DNA of 6,063 nucleotides from SVKR01 sp963649145 (GTDB lineage Bacteria > Bacillota > Clostridia > Oscillospirales > Oscillospiraceae): assembly GCA_963649145.1 (NCBI GenBank), contig CAVJGI010000115.1:1-6063 (forward strand), written 5' to 3'. Positions 1 to 5,186 of the stretch are shown here, in pieces. Positions within the stretch are counted from its first letter, which is position 1; each line of letters opens with the position of its first letter. The notes beneath the pieces are model-generated. The model did not search any database. It saw nothing but the letters and a program-made list of their open reading frames with translations, and had not been told where the DNA came from. A program made the position numbers and the translations under genes.

Positions 1-59
1 AGCTTACAACCCCTCAGGCGCTTCGCGCCAGCTCCCCTTGCACAGGGGAGCCTTTAAAA
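1..59 (-). repeat. Two-hairpin palindromic intergenic repeat (left copy)
   Basis: Two adjacent hairpins are visible. One pairs 31-38 with 44-51 (8 bp, loop of 5). The other pairs 17-21 with 25-29 (5 bp, loop of 3). Read on the minus strand, the unit is a short A/T lead, the CCCC/GGGG hairpin, the GGCGC/GCGCC hairpin and a GAGGGGTTGT tail. Bases 27-59 match 6010-6042 exactly in inverted orientation (33 of 33). I associate this arrangement with dispersed intergenic repeats of gut Clostridia, which is recollection and not a search. No gene is visible in 1-128. The outer left boundary may lie outside the window. Confidence 0.8.
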
Positions 60-128
60 TCGCAGCTCGCAGAACTTTTTTTGCCGCGCGCAGAAACAGC
101 ATTACCTGACAGGAGGGAGCACACCGCC

Positions 129-542
129 ATGAAAGCAAAACGACCCACGCGGAAAAACGCATATCTCATCCTCTGCGCCGCCGCGGGGGGCGTTGCGGCG
201 CTTGCCGTCTGGCTGCGGCTCGGCGGCTGGTGGGCGGACTGGACCGCGCGGAGCGCCGTCTCCGCCGCCTGCGACGCCTGCTTTTTGGCGGGGCTGGTCT
301 GCTGCCTGCTTTTCGTCGCGGAGCTCTGCCGCGTGATGGGCGCGTTTGACCTGATGCGCTACGGCTTCGGCTCGCTCCTTGGCATTTTCCACCGCGGCGA
401 CGCAGAGCGCGAGCGCAAGTATGCCGACTTCGCGTCCTATCTCGCGAGCGGAAAGCGCGGCGCGCGCAGCCGCAAAACGGCGCTTTATTTCGCCGCGGGC
501 TGGTTCGCCCTCGGCGCGGCGGCGCTCATTACCATCGGTTAA
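129..542 (+). CDS. DUF3899-like integral membrane protein
   Basis: This is a 137-residue membrane protein of unknown function. A basic N-terminus (MKAKRPTRKN) leads into a hydrophobic helix at about 11-29. Further hydrophobic segments lie at about 43-67 and 117-135. The central stretch, with DACFLAGLV and then GAFDLMRYGFGSLLGIF, resembles the DUF3899 signature as I remember it (a DAFFVPG-like motif, then GAFD..SYG..S.F..F). The following charged stretch (ERERKYADFASYLASGKR) also fits that family. The start at 129 is preferred because an AGGAGGGAG ribosome binding site lies at 111-119; an in-frame extension to 81 would place this site inside the gene. The last three codons and the TAA stop lie inside the inverted repeat that begins at 530, so the natural C-terminus may have been altered by insertion. 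No clear promoter was found upstream. The family call is by pattern recognition only. Confidence 0.72.
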   Translation: MKAKRPTRKNAYLILCAAAGGVAALAVWLRLGGWWADWTARSAVSAACDACFLAGLVCCLLFVAELCRVMGAFDLMRYGFGSLLGIFHRGDAERERKYADFASYLASGKRGARSRKTALYFAAGWFALGAAALITIG

Positions 543-807
543 CAAGAGCACGCGCGGTTTTGGCGTTCCCGGCGGCGCTCATGCTGCGTCATCAGCCTTG
601 GAAATACGAGAAGTATTCCCTGCGGCTGATTCCTTGCCTGACCACCGCCGGGAGCGCCAAAACTGCTTCGCACCTGTCAGCGCTGGATTTTCGCGTGATT
701 TTCGGCTTTTGAGGCGCAGGCGGGCTTTTCGCCCGTCAAGCCGAAAAGGGCGAAAAGCACCGGAAAGACGCGCTGACAGGCGTGCGTGCTCTTGTCAACC
801 GATGGTA
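530..807. repeat. 278-nt non-coding element with 27-nt terminal inverted repeats and two internal arms
   Basis: The ends pair as 530-556 with 781-807: 25 Watson-Crick pairs, one G-T pair (554/783) and one mismatch (541/796). Inside are two arms. Arm 1 pairs 557-575 with 645-663 (19 bp, one G-T). It continues as 591-597 with 624-630, and ends in an apical stem of 600-603/616-619 and 605-607/613-615 with one bulged A. Arm 2 pairs 673-683 with 770-780 (11 bp), 688-694 with 750-756, 699-708 with 738-747, and 721-725 with 731-735. Together they form a three-way junction that explains almost all of the 543-841 gap, where I see no gene. A TA dinucleotide lies at each outer end (530-531 and 806-807), as expected for an element that duplicates a TA target. 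It is either a MITE-like element or a structured RNA locus; I cannot name a family. Confidence 0.75.
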
Positions 808-826
808 TCTTCTACAAAGCATTTTG

Positions 827-835
827 AAAAGGAAA
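827..835 (+). promoter_or_regulatory. Ribosome binding site that fixes the lactonase start
   Basis: AAAAGGAAA lies just upstream of the ATG at 842, with AAGGA at 829-833 and an 8-nt spacing. It supports 842 over the in-frame ATG at 782, which lies inside the terminal inverted repeat of the upstream element. Confidence 0.7.
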
Positions 836-841
836 ACGCTT

Positions 842-1996
842 ATGAACACTTTCGTCTATATCAGCGGCTGGGATAAGCGCGCCGAGCCCGGCGGACGCTA
901 TGGGCTCAGCGCTTACCGCCTCCTTCCGGACGGCGGGCTCAGCTTCGTCGAGACCGCGGAGCCGCAGACGCTTTTCAACGTTGCCTGCTTCGACGCGCGG
1001 CGCGGGCTGCTCTACGCGCTGGAGGAGGTCAACGACCTCCCCGGTCTGCGCGGCGGGGGCGGCGGGCGCATTTTTGTCTTCCGCCCGGACCGCGAAACGG
1101 GGCGGCTGGAGACGGTCGGCAGCGCGCCGACGTGGTGCCCCAGCCCCTGCTATCTCAGCCTCAGCGCGGGCGGGGAGCGCCTGCTCGTCGCCCATCAGGG
1201 CAGCTACGCCGCCGTGACGAAGCTCGGCAGGGACGCTTACGGCAACTTTTACCCCGTCGTCGAGCGCGACGACGTCGCCGTGGAGCTCTTCTCCATCGGC
1301 GCTGACGGCGTACCGGACCGGCTGCTGGATGCCGACCTCTGCCGCGGCGAGGGTCCGGAGCGCCGCCAGATCCACGCCCGGCCCCACACCGTCGTCCGCT
1401 CGCCGGACGGCGCGCTGTTCGCCGTGTGCGACAAGGGGAACGACACCGTCGGGATGTACGCCGTCTCGCCGGACGGCGCGCGCCTTGTCCCGCCGCGGCA
1501 TGTTTACCGCTGCCGCCCCGGTCTGCTCCCGCGCTACTGCGTCTTCCACCCGACCGCGCCGTGGTTTTACCACAACACGGAGTCCGACGACCGCATTTAC
1601 GCCTTTCGCTATGACGCGGAGGGCGCGCTGACGCCGCTTACGTCCGTTGCCGCCGCCCCCGGCGCGCCGCTGCGCGAGCGGATGACGGAGCAGCAGGGGC
1701 TCGTGATGAGCGCGGACGGACGCTTTCTCTACGACGTGGTCCGCGGACCGAACGCCGTCTCCGTCCTCGCGGTCGACGCCGCGACGGGCGTGCCGGAGGC
1801 GGTGCAGGTCCAGCCGGTTGCGGGCGCATGGCCCCGCGGCTGCGCCCTCTCGCCGGACGGAAAGCTTTTGCTCGTCTGCTGCCGCGACTCCGGCACCGTG
1901 GAGCGCTTCGCCGTCGGCGAAGACGGGCTCCTCGCCCCCCTCGGCGAGCCGGTGAAGAACCCCGCCGCGGCGTTTGCGGTGTTCTGCGAGGTATGA
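842..1996 (+). CDS. Beta-propeller lactonase family protein, probable 6-phosphogluconolactonase (Pgl/YbhE type)
   Basis: This is a 384-residue protein with repeated propeller-blade motifs and no signal peptide, so it is probably cytoplasmic. Blade-like motifs include LFNVACFDARRGLLYALEEV (45-64), PCYLSLSAGGERLLVAHQGS (102-121), PHTVVRSPDGALFAVCDKGN (181-200), YCVFHPTAPWFYHNTESDD (232-250) and RGCALSPDGKLLLVCCRDSG (332-351). The spacing and the recurring SPDG/HP turns match the seven-bladed lactonase family, whose characterised bacterial members hydrolyse 6-phosphogluconolactone in the oxidative pentose phosphate pathway. The length is slightly above the usual 330-370 or so, partly because of a Gly-rich loop at 70-75. 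The neighbours give no pathway clue, and a related muconate-cyclase-like or unknown activity is possible. The gene appears monocistronic: the 278-nt element lies upstream and a terminator directly downstream. I found no convincing sigma-A promoter in the short gap at 808-841, so its promoter may lie within the element or further upstream. Confidence 0.87.
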   Translation: MNTFVYISGWDKRAEPGGRYGLSAYRLLPDGGLSFVETAEPQTLFNVACFDARRGLLYALEEVNDLPGLRGGGGGRIFVFRPDRETGRLETVGSAPTWCPSPCYLSLSAGGERLLVAHQGSYAAVTKLGRDAYGNFYPVVERDDVAVELFSIGADGVPDRLLDADLCRGEGPERRQIHARPHTVVRSPDGALFAVCDKGNDTVGMYAVSPDGARLVPPRHVYRCRPGLLPRYCVFHPTAPWFYHNTESDDRIYAFRYDAEGALTPLTSVAAAPGAPLRERMTEQQGLVMSADGRFLYDVVRGPNAVSVLAVDAATGVPEAVQVQPVAGAWPRGCALSPDGKLLLVCCRDSGTVERFAVGEDGLLAPLGEPVKNPAAAFAVFCEV

Positions 1997-2001
1997 TAGT
2001 G

Positions 2002-2040
2002 CGATCCCGCCCGGTGCTCTGGGCGGGATCGTTGGGTTTT
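2002..2040 (+). terminator. Rho-independent terminator of the lactonase gene
   Basis: A perfect 11-bp stem pairs 2002-2012 with 2021-2031 around an 8-nt loop (GGTGCTCT). It is followed by TTGGGTTTT, a moderate T tract. The stem begins 5 nt after the stop codon. The 20 bases at 2003-2022 recur inverted at 2089-2108. Confidence 0.8.
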
Positions 2041-2108
2041 AGAATATGAATGCGCCAAAGGCGCATTCAAAATTAAAAAAGACCCCGTCCAGAGCACCGG
2101 GCGGGATC
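2003..2108. repeat. Inverted repeat joining two convergent terminators, with a central palindrome
   Basis: Bases 2003-2022 are the exact reverse complement of 2089-2108 (20 of 20). A separate 10-bp palindrome (2047-2056 with 2060-2069, loop AAA) sits almost at the centre. The 106-nt block can fold either as one long hairpin with a central stem or as two separate terminators flanking a small hairpin. It fills most of the 127-bp space between the convergent genes. Confidence 0.75.
2071..2108 (-). terminator. Rho-independent terminator of the leftward operon
   Basis: Read on the minus strand, GATCCCGCCC pairs with GGACGGGGTC (2099-2108 with 2081-2090). That is 10 positions with one G-U pair and one C-A mismatch, around the loop GGTGCTCT. 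It is followed by TTTTTTAATT (2080-2071). It starts 15 nt beyond the stop codon of the solute-binding protein gene, the last gene of the leftward operon. Confidence 0.82.
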
Positions 2109-2123
2109 AGAACAAAACCAATC

Positions 2124-2933
2124 TCAATTCACCATCGCATAGCGCAGCGTGAGCGCATCCATGGCGACGGCGGCGCACCAGCCGTTGTCGAGGGCGGCTA
2201 AGCAGCGGCTGGGGGAGAGATAGATCGTCGCGCCGGAGGCGTGCTTCGTGACCTTCGCGTCGGCGCGGATGGCGGCGGCGACGACGGGGTCGTTCACGGT
2301 GCCGACGCGCTCGCCGGCGAGCTTTTTCAGGCTCGTCACCTCGCTGCCGGCTCGGACGGCGACGACGATGTCGCTCTGCATAAACTCCACGCCGGTCTCG
2401 ACGCGGCTCGCCTTGAGCCCCGTCGGGTCAAAGCCGAGCGCACAGTCGATGTTGCCGCTCGCGAGCTGGGCGTCCACCTCGTCGGGACCGATGGGCTGGA
2501 GCTGGACCGCCCAGCCGAGCAGCTCGCCGACCGCGGCGGCGATGTCGCAGCTGAGTCCCCGCAGCGCGCCGTTTTCCGTGTAACAGAGCGGGCGCAGCTC
2601 CTGCGCGACGCCGACGAGGAGCGTCCGCCCGGCGAGCGTCTCGTCCATCTCCAGCGCGGCGAGCGCGCCCGCGTCGCCGGAGAGCGTGATGCGGTTTTCG
2701 CCGAGCCACTGGTTCGAGAGCGCGGCGAGCGCGCCGGAGGCGGCGAGGGCTTCCATCGCGGCGTTCACAAAGGGCGCGGCGCGGTCGCCCGCGCGGGTGA
2801 TGACGCAGTAGCGCTTCGTGCCGATCGTCGCGAGCGTGCGGAAGGCGTCCGGGTCCTTCTTGCCGCAGCCGGCGAGCGAGAGGACCAGCAGCGCCAGCGC
2901 CAGAAGGAGCGCGATAAGGCGTTTTCTTCTCAT
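2124..2933 (-). CDS. Solute-binding lipoprotein, SBP_bac_3 family, with apparently circularly permuted domain order
   Basis: This 269-residue protein has a lipoprotein signal: basic MRRKR, a Leu-rich helix and the lipobox LAGC with Cys23. It is probably anchored outside the membrane and binds an amino acid-like ligand. Residues 102-269 match the start and middle of an SBP_bac_3 domain: TLLVGV, GLSCDIAAAVGELLGW, LASGNIDCALGF, LKKLAGERVGTV and AALDNGWCAAVAMDA, the last like the ALxxGRxDAVxxD stretch near the hinge. The usual final 50 residues are absent. An equivalent block lies at the front (31-79: RYCVITRAGD, then FVNAAMEALAASGALAAL and QWLGEN), which resembles the end of GlnH (YGIAFPKGS, then VNGALKTLRENGTY and KKWFG). 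This is the order of a circular permutation. The ATG at 2933 overlaps the mscS stop as TGATG; a GTG at 2936 is the alternative start. No strong ribosome binding site is seen, so coupled translation is likely. No permease or ATPase gene is nearby. Confidence 0.85.
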   Translation of the reverse strand: MRRKRLIALLLALALLVLSLAGCGKKDPDAFRTLATIGTKRYCVITRAGDRAAPFVNAAMEALAASGALAALSNQWLGENRITLSGDAGALAALEMDETLAGRTLLVGVAQELRPLCYTENGALRGLSCDIAAAVGELLGWAVQLQPIGPDEVDAQLASGNIDCALGFDPTGLKASRVETGVEFMQSDIVVAVRAGSEVTSLKKLAGERVGTVNDPVVAAAIRADAKVTKHASGATIYLSPSRCLAALDNGWCAAVAMDALTLRYAMVN

Positions 2934-3742
2934 CACGGCACCATGTGGACGTTCAGGTGGTTATAGGTCATCTCCACGCCGAACTTTTTGAAGCTCTCGC
3001 GGATCTGTTCGTTCATGCCGTACATCACGTCCCAATAGTCCTCCGCGCGGCACCAGACGCGCACGGTGTAGCAGATGGAGCTGTCCTTATATTCCTTGAT
3101 GCCGACGAAGGGCGCGGGCTCGCTGAGCGCCTTGTCCACCGCGGCGGCGGCGTCCAGCGCGGCGGCGCGGACCGTCGCGGTCTCGGCGTCGTAGCTCGCC
3201 TCATAGTCGAGGTCGACGCGGCGCAGCGGCTCGCGGCTGTGGTTCGTGAGCGTCGCGCCCGTGACGGTGCTGTTCGGAATGGAGAGCACCTGCTTGTCAT
3301 AGGTGTCGATGACGGTGTAAAAAAGCCCGATGCGCTGCACAACGCCGCTCGTGGAGCCGACGGCGACGTAGTCTCCCTCCCCGAAGGGGCGGGTAAAGAG
3401 CAGCGTGATGCCGGAGAAGAGGTTCGCCAGAATATTCTGGAGCGCGAGCGAAAGCGCGAGTCCGGCGATGGAGATGACCGCCACCATGCTCGCCATCGGG
3501 ATGCCGAGCGCGCCCGCGGTGATGACCGCGGCGAAGATCCAGAGCACGACGCGCGCGGCGTTTTTGATGAAGTCGCGCAGGGTCTTGTCCAGATGGCGGG
3601 ACTTGTTCAGCGTCGTTTCGATGAGCCGCATCAGGACGCGGATCGCAACGAGGCAGAGCACGAACACGATCGCCGCGCCGAACACCTTGGAAGCGCCCGC
3701 AAGCCCGATGCTCACGAAAAATGCGTTGATAGAGTCAAACAT
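2933..3742 (-). CDS. mscS: MscS-type small-conductance mechanosensitive ion channel
   Basis: This is a 269-residue inner-membrane channel protein expected to open under membrane tension and release solutes during hypo-osmotic shock. Three hydrophobic segments are visible at about 17-38, 62-84 and 86-117. The third contains the pore-lining signature IAGLALSLALQNILANLFSG, followed by FTRPFGEGDYV, GVVQRIGL and IPNSTVTGATLTNHS, the conserved beta-domain sequence of the MscS family. Residues from about 172 onward form the alpha/beta cytoplasmic domain, ending in GVEMTYNHLNVHMVP, where family members usually carry an IPYP..xVH motif. The length is close to E. coli MscS (286). The start at 3742 has AAAGGA at 3753-3758 with 10-nt spacing. 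The gene lies 25 nt after the 66-residue membrane protein and overlaps the binding-protein gene. The family assignment is firm; orthology to E. coli mscS rather than another small MscS paralogue is not certain. Confidence 0.93.
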   Translation of the reverse strand: MFDSINAFFVSIGLAGASKVFGAAIVFVLCLVAIRVLMRLIETTLNKSRHLDKTLRDFIKNAARVVLWIFAAVITAGALGIPMASMVAVISIAGLALSLALQNILANLFSGITLLFTRPFGEGDYVAVGSTSGVVQRIGLFYTVIDTYDKQVLSIPNSTVTGATLTNHSREPLRRVDLDYEASYDAETATVRAAALDAAAAVDKALSEPAPFVGIKEYKDSSICYTVRVWCRAEDYWDVMYGMNEQIRESFKKFGVEMTYNHLNVHMVP

Positions 3743-3767
3743 AAAAGTGGGTTCCTTTCTCCGCTTC

Positions 3768-3968
3768 TCAGCCCAGCGGCGCGATTCCGAGCAGGGACTG
3801 GATGAGTGAGCGGACGTAAGCGAGCGCGCCGGTGACGGCGTCCGTCGGGACCGCCTCCGTCACGCGGCGGAGGTTCGCGCCGGTCATAAAGCCGACGCCT
3901 GCGAGCACCGCGCCCGCGACGAGCGCGATGATGGCGATGAGCGCCACGATCTTCCAAGCCTTGGTCAT
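3768..3968 (-). CDS. Small one-helix membrane protein, unknown function
   Basis: This 66-residue protein has a strong hydrophobic helix at about 6-28 (WKIVALIAIIALVAGAVLAG), then a 38-residue tail with an amphipathic-looking stretch (TGALAYVRSLIQSLLGI). The ATG shares an ATGA overlap with the stop of the upstream HAAS gene. It has a strong ribosome binding site, AGGAGG at 3979-3984 with 10-nt spacing, so it is almost certainly translated. The N-terminus, including the GVGFMTGAN turn after the helix, resembles the leader of DUF4097-type envelope proteins that I recall as frequent partners of HAAS/DUF1700 genes, but the large beta domain of that family is missing. It may be a shortened relative or an unrelated small protein. 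The stop is followed within 25 nt by mscS, so no broken remainder is hidden downstream. No function can be assigned. Confidence 0.75.
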   Translation of the reverse strand: MTKAWKIVALIAIIALVAGAVLAGVGFMTGANLRRVTEAVPTDAVTGALAYVRSLIQSLLGIAPLG

Positions 3969-4648
3969 ACGTCAGCCACCTCCTCCGTGCAGACCTTTTT
4001 GCCGAGCCCGAACACGACCCTGCCGATCCAGAGCCAGCCGAGCTCCAGACTCAGCCACACGCCGAACCAAGCAACGACGAGCCCCGCGGCGCAGGCGGCG
4101 AGCCCGCCGCCGATCACGACCAGCATGTCGGAGATGAGCCGCAGCGTTCCGAGCGCCGCGAGCGCCATCTTCACCGCGTAAAACACCGCGCCCACGCCCG
4201 CCGCGATAAACGGGATGCCGAGGCAGATGAGCACGACGGCGACCGGCAGCCCGATCACCACCCCGCCGACGCACCAAGCCGCGGTCGCGCCCGGCTTCCA
4301 GCGCAGACGCGGACCCGCGGGCTCCTCCGCCGGGATGGGCTCGGTGATCTCTACCGCCTCGACGGTGATCTCCGCCGGAGCGGGGGCGTTTTCGTCAAAG
4401 TCGGCGAGCGTCTGCTCCAGCTCCGCCGCCGGGTCCGGCGCGGGACGCGCCGGCGGGGGGGAGGGCACATAGTCCTGCGCCAGCACGAACGCAACGCGCG
4501 TCGGCGTTCCGAGCGACTCGATCAGCGCGTCGACGTCCTCCGCCTCGTCAAAGCGCGCGGCATAGCGCGCCATGGCGTCCTGCCGGTCCCACGAGGACAT
4601 AAAGCCGAGCAGCTTTTCCAGCTCCGCCAGATATTTTTTTCTGTCCAT
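3965..4648 (-). CDS. HAAS/DUF1700 domain membrane protein
   Basis: This is a 227-residue protein. Residues 1-60 form the HAAS (DUF1700) helical domain: MDRKKYLAELEKLLGFM, then DRQDAMARYAARFDEAEDVD and ALIESLGTPTRVA, matching the usual YL..L...L, then Y..YF.......E.I..LG.P...A pattern. A Pro/Ala/Glu-rich linker spans about 61-112. Three or four hydrophobic helices follow between about 121 and 215, and a short charged tail ends the protein. HAAS proteins commonly sit beside PadR-family regulators and are thought to be envelope-stress or signalling factors; no padR gene lies here, because the divergent rpsF operon comes next. The start at 4648 is chosen because the longer in-frame start at 4720 lies inside the promoter. 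Its ribosome binding site (GTGAGG at 4661-4666, 12-nt spacing) is weaker than that of the small downstream gene. It heads a leftward four-gene operon. Confidence 0.85.
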   Translation of the reverse strand: MDRKKYLAELEKLLGFMSSWDRQDAMARYAARFDEAEDVDALIESLGTPTRVAFVLAQDYVPSPPPARPAPDPAAELEQTLADFDENAPAPAEITVEAVEITEPIPAEEPAGPRLRWKPGATAAWCVGGVVIGLPVAVVLICLGIPFIAAGVGAVFYAVKMALAALGTLRLISDMLVVIGGGLAACAAGLVVAWFGVWLSLELGWLWIGRVVFGLGKKVCTEEVADV

Positions 4649-4691
4649 AAATTTTCTTCGCCTCACTTCATGAGCTAACAATACAGCGTAT

Positions 4692-4720
4692 ATTATAGTC
4701 ACAATGCCCCACGCGGTCAA
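4692..4720 (-). promoter_or_regulatory. Sigma-A promoter of the leftward envelope operon
   Basis: On the minus strand, TTGACC (4720-4715) is followed by a 17-bp spacer and a perfect TATAAT (4697-4692). Transcription should begin near 4685, giving a leader of about 37 nt before the ATG at 4648. No other promoter-like sequence is obvious within the tightly packed operon. Confidence 0.85.
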
Positions 4721-4765
4721 GTTTTTTCGCCTTTTGCGCGTCTTTTCGGGCGGAAAAAAGTTGAC
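4716..4765. promoter_or_regulatory. Imperfect inverted repeat containing both divergent -35 boxes
   Basis: The left half, 4716-4731 (GTCAAGTTTTTTCGCC), and the reverse complement of the right half, 4749-4765 (GTCAACTTTTTTCCGCC), differ by one substitution and one inserted base. The halves are separated by 17 nt. Each includes most of one -35 box and an adjacent A/T run that could act as an UP element. It could be a shared operator, or simply the result of two similar promoter cores placed back to back. Confidence 0.4.
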
Positions 4766-4788
4766 AAGCGGGGAAAATCGTGTATAAT
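4761..4788 (+). promoter_or_regulatory. Sigma-A promoter of the rpsF-ssb-rpsR operon
   Basis: Perfect TTGACA (4761-4766) and perfect TATAAT (4783-4788) are separated by 16 bp, with an A-rich run (4754-4759) just upstream of the -35 box. Transcription should begin near 4795. Full-consensus hexamers fit a highly expressed ribosomal protein operon. Confidence 0.9.
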
Positions 4789-4794
4789 GGTATC

Positions 4795-4848
4795 GCCCGC
4801 CGTAGCATGCGGGCTATCCTTGCCTGTGCCGGAAGACGAGGCGCAGGC
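4795..4848 (+). ncRNA. Structured rpsF leader, candidate S6:S18-binding autoregulatory RNA
   Basis: The predicted transcript opens with a 6-bp hairpin (4795-4800 with 4809-4814, loop of 8). A second hairpin pairs 4822-4830 with 4840-4848: nine pairs including one G-U, with loop GGAAGACGA. It carries CCG at 4829-4831, at the junction of stem and loop. A CCG triplet near an apical loop in the rpsF leader is the published hallmark of the S6:S18 binding motif, which mimics the 16S rRNA site and lets the protein pair repress its own mRNA. The position and triplet are seen; the fit to the consensus is from memory. It ends 12 nt before the ribosome binding site. Confidence 0.6.
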
Positions 4849-4860
4849 CATCAGTCCAGA

Positions 4861-4868
4861 AGGAGGTG
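4861..4868 (+). promoter_or_regulatory. Ribosome binding site that fixes the rpsF start
   Basis: AGGAGGTG lies 8 nt upstream of the ATG at 4877, an almost full match to the anti-Shine-Dalgarno sequence. It rules out the in-frame upstream ATG at 4787, which overlaps the -10 box. Confidence 0.9.
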
Positions 4869-4876
4869 CTAAGCAA

Positions 4877-5173
4877 ATGGCAAAGTCTATGGAAAAGTAC
4901 GAGTGCATGTATGTCCTGAATCCGAACCTGACGGAGGAGGAGACTGCTGCGGTCGTCGAAAAGTTCAAGGCGCTTGTCGAGACCAATGGCACGCTTGATG
5001 AGATGGAGGAGATGGGTAAGCGCAAGCTCGCTTACGAGATCAACTACCTCTCCGAAGGCTACTATGTTCTCCTCAAGTTCACCTGCGGTCCGGACTTCCC
5101 CGCGGAGCTCGACCGTATCCTCGGTATCACCGACGGCGTTATCCGCAGCCTGATCACGCTGCGTCAGGAGTAA
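4877..5173 (+). CDS. rpsF: 30S ribosomal protein S6
   Basis: This is a 98-residue protein of the usual S6 length. S6 sits on the platform of the small ribosomal subunit as a partner of S18. The sequence MEKYECMYVLNPNLTEEE opens the typical beta-alpha-beta fold. GKRKLAYEINYLSEGYYVL (48-66) is the family's central signature, and the C-terminal part (LDRILGITDGVIRSLITL) is the last helix-strand unit. It is the first gene of the rpsF-ssb-rpsR operon, 13 nt ahead of ssb. The strong promoter and structured leader suggest control of expression by the S6:S18 complex. Nothing in the protein appears abnormal. Confidence 0.97.
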   Translation: MAKSMEKYECMYVLNPNLTEEETAAVVEKFKALVETNGTLDEMEEMGKRKLAYEINYLSEGYYVLLKFTCGPDFPAELDRILGITDGVIRSLITLRQE

Positions 5174-5186
5174 GGGGGAGAGAGAA

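Noticed and set aside
379..876. Open frame of 165 codons crossing the 530-807 element
   Set aside because: It is out of frame with the DUF3899 gene, is rich in Ser/Arg/Ala of no family type, and follows from the pairing structure and GC-rich bias.
812..1573. Long minus-strand open frame opposite the lactonase gene
   Set aside because: It is a shadow frame of GC-rich codons; the plus strand has clear propeller motifs and a ribosome binding site.
2047..2069. Central palindrome between the convergent genes as a third terminator
   Set aside because: On the plus strand it is followed by A residues, and on the minus strand by ATATTC, so neither direction has a T tract directly after it.
2124..2160. 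Frameshift or truncation of the binding protein at its C-terminus
   Set aside because: A terminator begins 15 nt after the stop, leaving no room for a lost tail, and the equivalent tail block is present at the N-terminus.
2241..3805. Long plus-strand open frames opposite the binding protein and mscS
   Set aside because: Their compositions (runs of R, G, D, A and E) lack any recognisable domain and mirror the real minus-strand genes.
4649..4720. 24-codon upstream extension of the HAAS protein
   Set aside because: It would start in the -35 box of its own promoter, and the HAAS domain begins directly at the 4648 ATG.
4787..4876. N-terminal extension of S6 by 30 codons
   Set aside because: It would start inside the -10 box and read through the structured leader and the ribosome binding site; S6 proteins begin at the 4877 ATG.
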